Below, piece by piece: positions 23,768 to 35,465 of a stretch of 64,000 nucleotides of DNA; within the stretch, counting starts at the first letter, position 1, and every line of letters starts with the position of its first letter. The DNA is from Isoetes taiwanensis (lineage: Eukaryota > Streptophyta > Lycopodiopsida > Isoetales > Isoetaceae): the NCBI GenBank assembly GCA_021234155.1, contig JAJEKV010000039.1, forward strand, positions 3,288,001-3,352,000. The letters are read 5' to 3'. The notes beneath the pieces were generated by a model, which had not been told where the DNA came from, did no database searches, and saw only the letters and a list, made by a program, of their open reading frames with translations. Position numbers and translations under genes: made by a program.

Positions 23768-24230
23768 TTATCATATAACATCCAATTAGAGTCTGTATAT
23801 TGATCTGAATGGTCAAAGTCTTAGTTTTTTACAATATGAATTTGTATTTTTGCATTAACCCTCGTGCGTAGCACGAGATGTGACAGAGAATGGGTTGCTA
23901 TTCTTGCCATGTGGCATCCAATCTGTACGACTAAAATTCTAATTCTTGCATTAACCCTCATGCTTAGCATAAGATATGGCAAAGAAGAGTATGCTATCCT
24001 TGCCATGCCACCTCCAATTGGACATAGTATATTGATATGAAAAGTCAGAATCTTAGTTTTTTTACAACTAAAATTTGTATTTTTGCATCAACTCTCATGC
24101 TAAGCGCGTGATGTGGTAGAGAAGGATATCTATTCTTGCAATGTGACCTCAAATTAGACCTAGTATATTGGTCTGAAAGGTTAGAATCTTAAATTTTCTA
24201 CATCTAAAGTTCATGTAAATAGACCATTTT
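23768..24230 (+). repeat. Tandem array derived from the MITE arm, about three to four units
   Basis: Three further units repeat the order TTTTTGCATTAAC or TTTTGCATCAAC, CTC(G/A)TGC, AGCACGAGATGTG or AAGCGCGTGATGTGG, AGAGAA, CTATTCTTGCCATGTG, CCAATT/AAATTAGA, TATATTGATCTGAA and AGTCTTAGTTTTTTAC. They resemble the right MITE arm plus flank, so an arm with flanking DNA appears to have been amplified. Units are diverged. Confidence 0.65.
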
Positions 24231-27200
24231 TGTACTATGCACCTACGGAAATTTTGAATCCGTATTTTATGTTCATATTTTAATGTTTTGACCAATCTTA
24301 AACCAATTTTTTTGTAAATTGAAGTCTTAAAATCCTATTTTTTGCTCCAAAGAACCACAAAATCAAGTGTGAAAGACGCATTTTTATGCCATTTTCAAAA
24401 AAATGAAATGTGGAATAATTTCAAATTAACGGCATCGTGGTTTTAAGACGTTGGGGATATATGGCTATTGCGTAGGTGAGGTTTAGAAGTCGGGTGTTTC
24501 CTATGTTTACCACCTTCTAGCAGTAAAGGATGTGACATTCCAAAGCAGCATGATGAAGATGCAAGAATCATGTCTTTTATAAAAGAATTGGATACATAAC
24601 TGTGGACTTGACTCTAGGAGCTCGAGTGAGAAAGGATTTCTGTTCTGGACGTGTTCCAAATCTTCCCAAGGTGGCAATTGATGCCCTTATACTTCAACCC
24701 CATACAAGAGAACTGGTTCTACCAAAATTATAAACAAGTGTCCCTAGAGGGACCAGTCCTAAAGCTCCACTTAGTGAGAGTTAAACTGCATGGCATAGAG
24801 AGCTCTTCAACCTACCGTTACTCGTTATTGGATAAAGGTGCCTAACTATGTAGTGTTAGTGAACTCCACTTCAAGATATTTGTATGTTTGCACCACTTCT
24901 ATATTTTGATAGTGGTAAGTGAAATGAGACTATTTATGCCGCCTAAAAGATGATATCAAAAGAATATTGGCCCGCACTTCAATGGCATGACAATGCATCC
25001 AGATGTTGCTGCCTAGAATGTAGCTAACAGATCTATATCATTTACATGTGATGAGCAAGTCGGGCCCCTCTCCTCCTGAGCAAGCCAGTCCTCGAGCTGA
25101 TCAATCTACTCGAAGATTTGAGCATTTTCATATGTCATCTAAAATAATAGTTAGAATATCAATTGAAAACACAATTAGACATCCGAGCAGGCATTGTTGT
25201 AGTATCGAATGAGTATAGATGAGAAGGAGTTCACCAAAAATGACAAAAGTTACAGAAGCAATGTGCCCAAGATACCAAGGCATTGCCCATTGGAAATGAT
25301 CTTCGCCCTGAAGGTCTACATCGAGTACATATGGAAATGGAACTTATCTTCGAAACTTATTAAGTAAAAAAAATAAACCAATCCATTGTCATTGAAAATG
25401 ACCTCATTCCTAAAGAGGTAGTTATCAAGTTAACCAAATGAAATTAAAACAATGTTCAAACATAAACCAGCCCTGTGTGCATTATTTAAGCCAAGAATCA
25501 AGTGGCTCTACTACTGCAAGCGCAAACATATGGTTCGACACTAACCTTTAGCACTATCTCTTAAAGGCTATGATCCCAAACTCGTGTGCCATTTGAATTC
25601 TTCATATACATGAAATATCTCTAGCTAAGTATAGCAAATGTGATTTCTCCCAATAATGGACATTGTAAATTTATGCCAGATTATTTAGTCAAATTGCCAT
25701 TTTGTTCTAAGAATTGGATATTTTCCTTGGAATTGTGCCCTTTAGAGATATATTCATGGAGACTAAAATGTCATACAAGAAAGAGCACATCAAGCCCATT
25801 ACTACTTAAAATTAAAAAAAAAAAACCACTCGAAAGAGTTTTTGAGGGAGAAAACATAACTGTAATAGGTCGTCGAGAAATTGTACATTTATCTTATCAA
25901 TATGATGATGCAAGATTTATTTCATCCCCCTTGTCGAGAACCTCCATGATAATAAAGGATAATAATGTCATTACTGCAGCTTCTGAAAGAGCAAATAGTT
26001 GTTGATTAGGTGTAATCAAGTCGGCATATCGTGCTCGAATAGCCGCAAATGCAGGGTAAATCTGAAGAGATTGGCATTCATTTGCAATGGCTTCCATCTA
26101 TAACCTCCTCTCACGCTCCTCACGGCCCCATCTGCCTGTTTCGATTCTAAGAACATGTGCACAATATGAATAGAAGTAATTTCTATGCCCTTTCATGGAC
26201 AAATGTGGTAAACAGGTATTAGTTCAGACCACAGACGAGTGCAAAAAAATTAATCTAGCTTTTGTAGTATGTTGTTTTGACCTTCCAAAGCAGTGGCATC
26301 CTAAAGCTTACTAAGGTTGAGATAAATGACAAAGATGTTGAGATTGCTCAGGTAGTAATCCTTTATCTGTTTGAAACATTGCACAATAAAAATTTGTTTC
26401 CCACAATAACTAGATAAATAAATAAGGTGATAATGCACTGTGGGTTGCCCTTACAGCTATTTTATAGATGGAATATCGATTAAACCACATTTTCTCGAAC
26501 ACCTTCTCCTTCCGCGATATTCGTCAATTCTTTTAGGTCGATGAGATCATGAAAGTCTTTCTCTTTTGTTAACACATGCAAATCATTCCGTGGTTCGATT
26601 TTCAAAGATGGCAGCAACCTTAGGTTTGAGATTACTTAAAGGAGCAACATAAGCGTAACCATCCTGGGCCGTCCAAATGGTACATCCAACGACATAAAAT
26701 GAAATGTGCCACCGATCCACCTGTCAACCCGCCTCCTAAGTGTTTGCCCTCCGGACAACCCAAAAATAGAAGATACGCTTTTGAATTTCATCTGGAATTG
26801 CCTAAAAAGTAAATTGGAGTTGTGAAACATAGAAGTTAAGATTATTAAGTGAACACAAGTGCATGTTATGTTAACATGAGATGCACCACCCCTCTTCTCC
26901 AACACACGAAAACTTCGCATTATGGAACTCCCTCAAGAGCACTAGCTGAGGGATGCTCCAAGTCAAGGCTAAAAAGTTAAGTTGGCTAGCTCAAGTGCAT
27001 CCCCTTTTCAAAGTCTAGGCAATTCATAAAAGTTAGAATTGCTCGCAACAAAGACAATTGTGCATCAACATGTTCAATAAAGAAAGCGGGACTTCTTCTA
27101 TATTTGAATGGTCCCTGTCCCTGCCTCTGCAATCTAAGTGATGCGCAAATTCAGGTTCTTGACGTAAGACAATGAAGCACCCATACAAAATAGAACATAC

Positions 27201-27475
27201 ATTAGAAAAGGCTACCAGGGTAAACCAAGACATATCCACATAAAGAGCATTTTCTTCCAGTGACATCTACACCAGTCCTAAAGTGGCATTTATAAGATTT
27301 TAAATTAGGCAACAACGTCCAATTGTATTCACCAACTAGGAAGGTTCTCTCATTTACTCATCGGAATTAAATTAAACAATTTTTTTTTTTAAATGACTAA
27401 TGCTGCAAGGACATCTTCTCCATATGCAAGCTTGCCTATTTCCAAATCAATTGGTTATCTCAAAGTTTCTTCCCT
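24231..27475. other. Spacer, no recognised gene
   Basis: A+T-rich. One minus-strand frame (25897-26097) looks protein-like and is listed separately. A TTTGCCCTCCGGACAACC hairpin-like word occurs at 26743-26760. No other supported feature. Confidence 0.4.
25897..26097 (-). CDS. Unassigned exon-like ORF, 66 codons
   Basis: The frame has protein-like composition: MEAIANECQSLQ, then YPAFAAIRARYADL, then LSEAAVMTLLSFIIMEVLDK. No family was recognised. No partner exons were found, and it may be a stranded exon or a gene relic. The predicted peptide would be largely helical. Confidence 0.2.
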   Translation of the reverse strand: MEAIANECQSLQIYPAFAAIRARYADLITPNQQLFALSEAAVMTLLSFIIMEVLDKGDEINLASSY

Positions 27476-30400
27476 TCATTTATCACAGTTTCCTACAAAA
27501 TTCATAGTTTCTTGATTACATATAGAGAAACGTAGTAGTTTTAATTTTTTCGAATATTCTTCATCCACATCCATGATGGCATTGACAAATATATCAGCCA
27601 TGTTTGCCACAACCATGTTTGACACCTAAAGTAATAAAGAAATAAGACAGGTCAAAAAGTATGAAGAGGACTTAACGAATGTGCTATTTTCATAAAGAAT
27701 ACCTTCAAAAGCTTTAGAACATGGCCCATCATCTGCAAACAGGAATGCAAAGATCACTATCACATATACTTTGCAAAACTCAACCAAATTAGAACCTATA
27801 GTATATCCCATAGGGGTATACAAAATGTCTGCTATGCTACGCTAGCACACATTTATAGGCAAAGGGTTACAAGGACTTCCATGGGCCACAACGCCTAATG
27901 CTTATGAGCTATTGTTTAGTTTCATAAAAAAAATGGGGAGGGGGAGATACAATCATGATACTTATGTAGCAAAAGAAAAAAACGCTGGTTGTCCATGTCA
28001 ATGCAATAAAGACTACCTTCTCAAGTGAAGCAAAGAGATCTCTTCGTGTTGATTCGTATAACAAAAAGCGGCTATACGTGTACATGAGCTGTATGCCACA
28101 TAAAACCAGTATTATATTAAAAACCATTAGCATTTGAGATTCTAATGTTGAAGTACCTGAATGGTCAAATCTGCATCTCTGATATTCTCAAGGAAAATAG
28201 CAGAGAGTTTTGACACCTGCATGATTATTTAACATATGAAGATACATTCTGACATCCATTGATTTCTTTGCTCCAGCCCAACATTAACAAGTATTGCCTT
28301 GTTGCCATGATATGAGAAAGTAACTTACCAAACCAACTTGTGATACAATTGTAGCTGTATTGCGGGAGCATATATCTCCAACAAATATGCAAATCTGAAT
28401 GATATACTTAAGCGTCAACTAGGGTATGCTGTTTGCTTTATCTTGAGACTGATTTTATACATCTAGTGTTTTCCATACCTCAAGAGTTAAATCGGATCCT
28501 ACACCATCATGCTGCAACCTATTGGAGAGGAACTGGAGCAGGTTTGATTTTTTATACAAATAATCAAAGTTGTCTTCAAGGCAACTTGTTAAATTGTTTA
28601 ATGTCCCCATGACCTCCACCTATATTACCAATAATATCAGCATGGTATACCTATGTTTTAAGGCAAAAAACAAAACAATGCTCACCTGTATGCTCTCATT
28701 TGCTTCTAGAAGTATATTGACAAGGTCTACAATAAAGCTGCAAAAAAGACAAAACATCAAGATGATGTAAGGCAAGAATAACAGTTCTATGAAGAAGGCA
28801 CTCAGTTTATACCATGCTAAAAGCATCTTCCCTTCTTTTACACGACTAAGATTTCGCAACACCTATAGGTGCATGCCATACTAGTCAGTATTGCTTAACA
28901 TTACATGAGGCATCTTCTGGAAGGGGCATGTTTGATTTAATACGTCCTGAAATAAAACTATTGGCTGAAGCTCTCTTACTGTGTTAAATTTATTAATTCT
29001 TTATGGTGCAAGAGAGCTGTGAGAAGTTTGCCATTTTCCATTCTTTGGAGTGATCGTGATGCAAAAAGACGAGTCAGTGCAAGAGAGTTGTAGGTTTTCC
29101 ATCTTCCATTCTTTGGAGAGAGAGAAGAAGTTGTAGGTTTGGAGTGATAGTGATACAAAGAGAAGAGGCAGTTTCAATTGTTGATTATTGTTGAAAGCCA
29201 TCGTGTACAAGAGCTACACTATGTTCTCCATTTGAAATGGAATGTGTGTAATAAAAATGCGTAATAAAAATGCGCACAATAAGCGTATATACCTTAAAAA
29301 TAAGAAGTTCCGAAAGGCTTTTTGCACGTGAAAGCAGCTTCTCAACTATGAATGGCTTACAATATGACTGAAATATGCACAAACTATATATTACAAGACG
29401 AGAAAGGTTACATGATTACTGTATAATATTATATAAATAGAAGATCAACCCTGTGCTTGCAACGTTTCACCATTTAGTAAGGTATAAGTTGAAAACCTCG
29501 GCAATTGATGGAGCTGAAGTTAAGTTGATAATCAATGCTATCATTTCCTCGGGGGAATCCTTTGTAGGCCCTGCAAATACAATCTATTTCCGATTTGCAT
29601 CAAGGCATAAGCTCTGTTTTGAAGTTTATATATAATTTGTAAACATAAATTGCAAGCTCCTCAATATTCTACAATATATGCTTGATTCCTGAAACTTTTT
29701 AGTATATAGTTTCCCAATGACACTAGCATATTTCTCTCCTTTAAATTTTGATATTTTCTAATATGCTGGAAGAAAGACTTCTAGAACTCTTAAACCTGAG
29801 ATAAAGTCTGCATAATCTTTGCCTCTTCAAAGCATGCCCGCAATGCATTGTCACATGATATGTTGTAGAGAACTCCTGAAGCCTATACAGAAGACTCTTC
29901 ATTATGAAGGCTTGCACAGAAGAGTGATTATCTAGCATTTCTCACCAGGCGCTTGTATTTCTGCTGACTTAACAAACCATCTAGAATTGGCAACAGTGCA
30001 CAATCAACCTATTAAAAGAAGAAATTATTTGAGTCTTAAAGGAATAAGGATAAAAATTTGTCGTCCTTCAACATTCAAAGATGGTTTACCATTTCACTTC
30101 TTAAGGAGGGATCAAATGATAAATTCCAAAGTAATCCCAGAGCTGTAATGAGTAACAACTGTAGACCATGCAAAAACATTAGCATTTGTGATTATTCATA
30201 AAGCCAACTTAGAAGAGAAATGTATAACACCTCATTGCGGGTTGGAAAGATGCGAGATACTTTCCAGATAATACCAACTTCCTTCATTGCATCTTTGTTC
30301 TCTTTATAAACACTAAGTTTCTTAAGGAAGGTAAGAACTCTGCAGATCAACGTTCCCAAGATGATCAGCCTTATCTCTGGCAAATCTATAAGAAAATCGA

Positions 30401-33400
30401 CATAATTGACTTACAGAACATGAAGCCGGGCATTTTGAAAATCAAGGACCCCACAAAGATGTTCCTAATTGAAATATAACAAAAAATATTATTTATCATA
30501 GAAACTAGCTGCCAACATTAGTTCAAAGCTGCTCAATCAGATTAAGATAATACCACAAGGAAACATTTTTTCATCTTCTCTTCAATATGAACATCTTGGG
30601 CCAGATTAAACAGCAGTCTAATTGTGATATAGAGTATCCTTTCCTGAAAAGACAGCATAAAGTTAATAGACAGAATAATGTCTTTAAACAATATTGCCAT
30701 GTAATGTTACCCGTTCAGCATCATGGATCAAGGACTCTTTTAGATTTGCTTCTGTGGAGGAACATAGGAATCTGCAGCTGGCACTTTTCTGAACAATCCG
30801 TAGGATCCATGAAGACCAGTTACAATATATCATAGAGCAGCAACGACTCAAGAAAGAATATTAAAATAAAATTCACATAAAACACGCCTCTATATTGCCA
30901 TATCAATATTGCTTATATATTATCATATGTTTCTACCTACAATATGCATTCAATAAACAAATATAAATTTCCATTCTGTCCATATGCATATAATATTTAT
31001 TATTGATGGGTCATCTGACACAAAGGAATTTTATTGCTAGAAATTATCATCTGAGTCTCCACTTCAAATCATTTTATAATAAGACATTATACAAATCAAA
31101 ACTCAATCAGATAAAACTACCTTAATTCCGTAAAACCTTTCTCCCCCCCAGAATTTCAAAAGTTCTATTAGTAGGAAACACAACCTGAACTTCTATCCTT
31201 TGAGCTTCCAATGCCAAAATCTGCAATGTCGACCTTCCAATGTTTTGGCTTAAAAGCACCTAAAATATATAAACAAAGAACTATAGAGCTAGTGCTTATA
31301 ATCTGCTAAAATAGGCTTTAAAAAGCAAGACTCCTCATTATCTTTCCTATTGTGTCTAGCACTTTTAAAGCCACGAGGTTATTCCTGGATGACAATGAGT
31401 TGCTTATTGGTCTCATAAACTTGCGGGTCTTGGTAAATGTTAGCCCTTACTTTCTAGATTCCTCTAAAAACATTTCATGGCAAATGTATGCAGCTAAGCA
31501 ACGAGAAATAAATTTGCGTTGCCCTTCATGACAAACAAAAAAAGGTTTCACTTATGCTTGCGTGTTTAAATGTTGAAAATATGTCAAGGCTAATATCTAG
31601 AATATCAATCTCGCAAGAATATACCTGATGAAAATTACGGAAGAACGAAAAGACGAAAAAAACTGACACAATATTGAGACGGAGCAGGTAACATTTTCGA
31701 CCCTCCTCCTTCAACACTCGTGCCAATGCACACTACACTCGAAGTTGTCAGAGAAAGGTGCTGATGGAGACACATGCAAATATTTTCTACCACAATAATC
31801 AATTACCATTGCACTATCATGGGATGCAATAGCCGCTAAACAATCCAAGTTCTTTGACAACTCCAAAATCGTATTCGTAGCAATGATCTGTAGATGTTCA
31901 AAACTTCATCATGAGAGTAAGAGAAAATCACCTATAAAAACAAATAAGATTACTTTATCCTCCATATCATCGTATAGGCTTGCCAAGCAAAGCTCCAGGT
32001 CCTGCATCTCTTGATCCGTAGCATTCTGTTGGATTCTTATCCAACTTCCTCTATCTGTACTTTGGCTAAGTGCTACTGTCATATTTTGGTGTCCTACGAA
32101 CGATGACATGCTTTTTGTTAATTCCCTGCAATGGTGAAAATGTGAACTTGAGTCATTAGCTTATGTTTGCATAGTTAGCATTAAAAATTTGTCATTTTAT
32201 ATTGGCTTGGTTTTGTGTTGAATGGATATATCCGCTGATACTAAGTGAAGATGGACAGAAAGAACAGCGACAGGATTACAGGGATTCCAATTACTTTTGA
32301 AAGTTTTCTTATAATGCAGCAAAAGATTGCATGTAATATAGCATTTGTAGAAGAAGACAAATATACCTAAGGTGGGATACAAACTTGATTCCACAAAAAA
32401 AAATGCATAGATAAGGTTTGCCATCATATTACCTGGTCTTGTTCAAAAAGCAATTTGAGGCATTAGGACTCATCCTAATCAGGTCTAAATCATAGACGGT
32501 TATTTCTGAAGTAAATTGATGGAAATGAAAAACTAATCGAAACTGAGAACGGGGGTTGAACCTGATACAACCAAACTCTTACTCAACTATTTACAAAGTA
32601 TAAATAAGAAAATACTTTCCCTTATTTCTCTGATTGAGGCAAGCAAATGAGATGTATTAGATCTCCTGCATGCGCCTAACTCCAAGCCCATCTAGATCCA
32701 GTTCTCTGATACGAAGATCTCTGTACACCATGACAACATGTCACCAAGCCCAAAAGTGATAAGCTCCAGCTGTTACCGATCCTCTCGGTCCATCCACAAC
32801 CCATCTCACCAACTAACTTTTCTTTTCGGCTACCACAGTTGCCCAAAACATATTGCATTTTGGTAAGTTTTAAACATATAGGAGGATTTTGGTAATTATC
32901 AAAACTTGTAAGGGCATTTTGGTCATTTCCCTTAAAACTAATGTGAAAAGCAAGAAAAACATATTTAAGAAATGTTTGTATCCACTTTGATCAACTCGAG
33001 AAGGGAAAAAAAATGGAAAAAATGTTAAAGGAAAAGAAATAAAAAAAAGTGCTATCTAAATTGAACTTGGAATTCTCTAGCTCCTTATCTAAGAAACAAC
33101 TCCTAACTCGAACCAGTCATCCAGAAGCAAAATTGCAGATATTTGAAAAAAAATCAATAATTTCATTGGTTCTACAGATCACATACATCATTCACGATGG
33201 AACGTGTGATTGAAGGTGTAGGAGATGCTCCCCTAATAAAAACTTTCTTAATGTATAAGTTTGACAAACCTGTTTTTGCATAATCAATCGACAATTGATA
33301 TGTGTGAGAGTAGGTATGAGAATCTCTACTTCTTCATGATAGAAATTAATGTACAAAACAGCATAAGAAACAAATGAGGAGTCAGCCATTACTCTATTAA

Positions 33401-34935
33401 CACAATGAAGTTACTTTACCAAACAAGATGGTTTAGTAAGCGTGCCTATTATAAAGATTGATATGCAAGGGAACATCCTTCATAGACACCCATGAGAAGC
33501 ATATTGAGAACACTATGCCTCATAACATCTCTATTCAACGCATTCCAATTTCCTGTACTAAACAAAGTGATTGAAAATTGCACAATGTTACGGTGGGCTT
33601 TAGCAGATGGCGTCTCAATTGAAGCATGGTATGAAGTTGGTCGCCTCTTGTCATGGCCGACGTTGGCAAGCGAAATTTTTACTCACATTGGGATGTAAAT
33701 GTATGGGAGAAGGTGGTAGGGAACTTGCCTCTCATAGTAGAAGTCGGTGTCATGCCATGAGGTTGTCACGAGGATATTCACAAAGACAAGTACTTTGTCC
33801 GCTCTATATACCACCTTCTCTTAGCTCCACATCCCCTCCTATTGCCAAATGGATGGCCATTACAGATCCCAGAACCTATGCGGGCTCGCACATGGCACTG
33901 GTCTTGGGATAAGTTGCTCCATCCTAAAGTTTATGTACTTTGGTGACAAGTCTTATATAGATGTTTGCGTCTAAACACCTTGAGGCATCACTATGATCCC
34001 TGGAACTCTGTCGTATGTCCGCTTTGCCTTTCAGATGTCGAAACACTTGAGCATCGCCTCTTTTCTTGTCCAGAAGTTCAACCAGTATAGTCCTGGTTTT
34101 AAGCATTATTTAACAGTATACTGGATTGCCAGTCTGTTCTCCTAGCCTCCTACCCAAGTGCATGGCCCCCAGATAAACGGAAGGCATTTCATCTCGGGTC
34201 TGGTTGGTTACTATGGTCAATCTGGGAGCATCGTAGGCTGCGCATTTTCCAAGGCATTTATTCACCTGTTTGTAGAGTTATTGCTCTAGCCCAGGCTAAG
34301 ATACTGATGGTTTATGACTTTTCTTTCCTCAAGGAGGAAGTGAGAGACCATACTTGGATTCAATATCTCCAAATTAATTCTTGTCATTAGTCTCCGATGC
34401 TGGAGTTAGTACATAATGCTTCAGGCTCGTGCTTCGGGAGCGTTGTTTTGTGCTTGCACAGCTAGATGAGATATGTACATCTTGTAATGTTCACCTACGA
34501 TTAATAAACTTGTTTTTCGTCCTTCAAAAACAAAATGCACCCAATCTAATTTGTTGAACCATTCATTCTTATTTTCTTTTGGCATATAAAATGCCATATG
34601 CCAGAAGGATCTACTAAAGATTAAGACCAGATAGAGGAGTTTTACGAAAATGAGAATGGCTAATACTACAGAAAACACCAGATCACAGCTTAATATTTTT
34701 TTATTAAGGTCATGTTCTTCAGCATCGAGATTCTTTTAATACAACAATAAAAATAAGTGAATCACATATCCGACTTTCAGAATTTGAACAATGGTTCTAG
34801 ATTGCGTACCTTTCAATCTCTGTTGTGTGATAAATAAAATATTACGGTGCTCCAAGCATCTCAGATCTGATGGGATATTTTGCCCTCTTCCAAATGGACG
34901 GTGAAAAGGTGGCGGGCAATCTTGGTCATTGATAT
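27476..34935 (-). CDS. KAP: Kinesin-2-associated protein KAP (KIFAP3/FLA3-like), at least 23 exons, 5' end not found
   Basis: Minus-strand exons in transcript order: 34810-34935 and 33270-33391 (tentative N-terminal part, RLKG-VMADSSF), then 31954-32125, 31807-31887, 31625-31732, 31185-31259, 30711-30788, 30557-30643, 30415-30464, 30231-30339, 30090-30158, 29946-30008, 29796-29882, 29497-29559, 29293-29367, 28813-28862, 28686-28737, 28479-28619, 28329-28394, 28157-28216, 28017-28088, 27703-27732, 27476-27625. Family motifs appear in the right order: LASLYDDMEDK, ALARVLKEEG, LFNLAQD, FLKKLSVYKENKDAM, LLWNLSFDPSLRSEM, GVLYNISCDNALRACF, TLNNLTS and DVDEEYSKKL near the C-terminus. It is an armadillo-repeat protein that joins the kinesin-2 heterodimer to cargo for intraflagellar transport. 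One short exon may be missing between 33270 and 32125, because the phases do not match there. The tail after DEEYSKKL is short compared with animal KAP3. Confidence 0.85.
28990..29180. repeat. Local duplication inside a KAP intron
   Basis: GTGCAAGAGAG(C/T)TGT, then TTCCATTCTTTGGAG and GGAGTGAT(C/A)GTGAT(G/A)CAAA recur within 190 bases of the intron between exons 28813-28862 and 29293-29367. The copies are shuffled and imperfect. Confidence 0.5.
33590..34528 (+). mobile_element. 5'-truncated LINE fragment with zf-RVT-like C-terminus, inside a KAP intron
   Basis: Plus-strand frames with stops and shifts encode a reverse-transcriptase zinc-binding (zf-RVT-like) tail: WDKLLHPKVYVLW (followed by TGA), VLYRCLRLNTLRHHYDPWNS and VCPLCLSDVETLEHRLFSCPE, with the Cys-x2-Cys...His...Cys spacing of that domain. 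A tail follows to TAG at 34388. The 3' UTR ends ATTAATAAAC...CCTTCAAAAA, like the LINE derivative at 8.9 kb. The host gene runs on the minus strand, so the insertion is antisense and lies between two tentative KAP exons. Confidence 0.75.
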
Positions 34936-35210
34936 CTAGGAAGTTGAATCAAATTAATTAGCAAAGATGCGCAACAAAAATTTTGAGCCTTAAGCACAAT
35001 GTGAAGCTATCAGATGCAATAAAACTAACATTAAATGCACCTATCACATTTTATATAACAAACAACAAATGCATCTCACTTCAATTATATATTTTAAAAA
35101 TGTGGCATGCCTTGTGTCATATATTGCTACTCACTTTTATGTCTCCTGTATTACAAACTTATGACATATGTCAAATGTCATGCTTGGCATGCAATTAGTC
35201 TCACTTGTCA

Positions 35211-35465
35211 TAGAAGTGTTGCTATAGTTGTGTCACGTGTCATGCAACACTAGTAGCTACTTTTTTATGTCTTGTTGTCATTGTCAGGTGTCATATACTA
35301 CTAGAAGTGTTGCTATATATCATGGTTGTGCCATGTGTCATTGTCATGTGTCATATACTCCTAGAAGTGTTGCTATATATCATGGTTGTATCATGTATTA
35401 TATAATACTAGAAGTGTCATTATGGTTGTGTCACGTGTCATATAACACTAGAAGTGTTGTCCTCT
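35211..35465 (+). repeat. Minisatellite, 60-bp and shorter related units
   Basis: Lines 35281-35340 and 35341-35400 are almost identical 60-bp units (GTGTCATATACT, CTAGAAGTGTTGCTATATAT, CATGGTTGT). Shorter variants with TAATACTAGAAGTGTCAT and TAACACTAGAAGTGTTGT follow, and diverged ones precede. Apparent Cys/His-rich ORFs here are products of the repeat. Confidence 0.85.
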
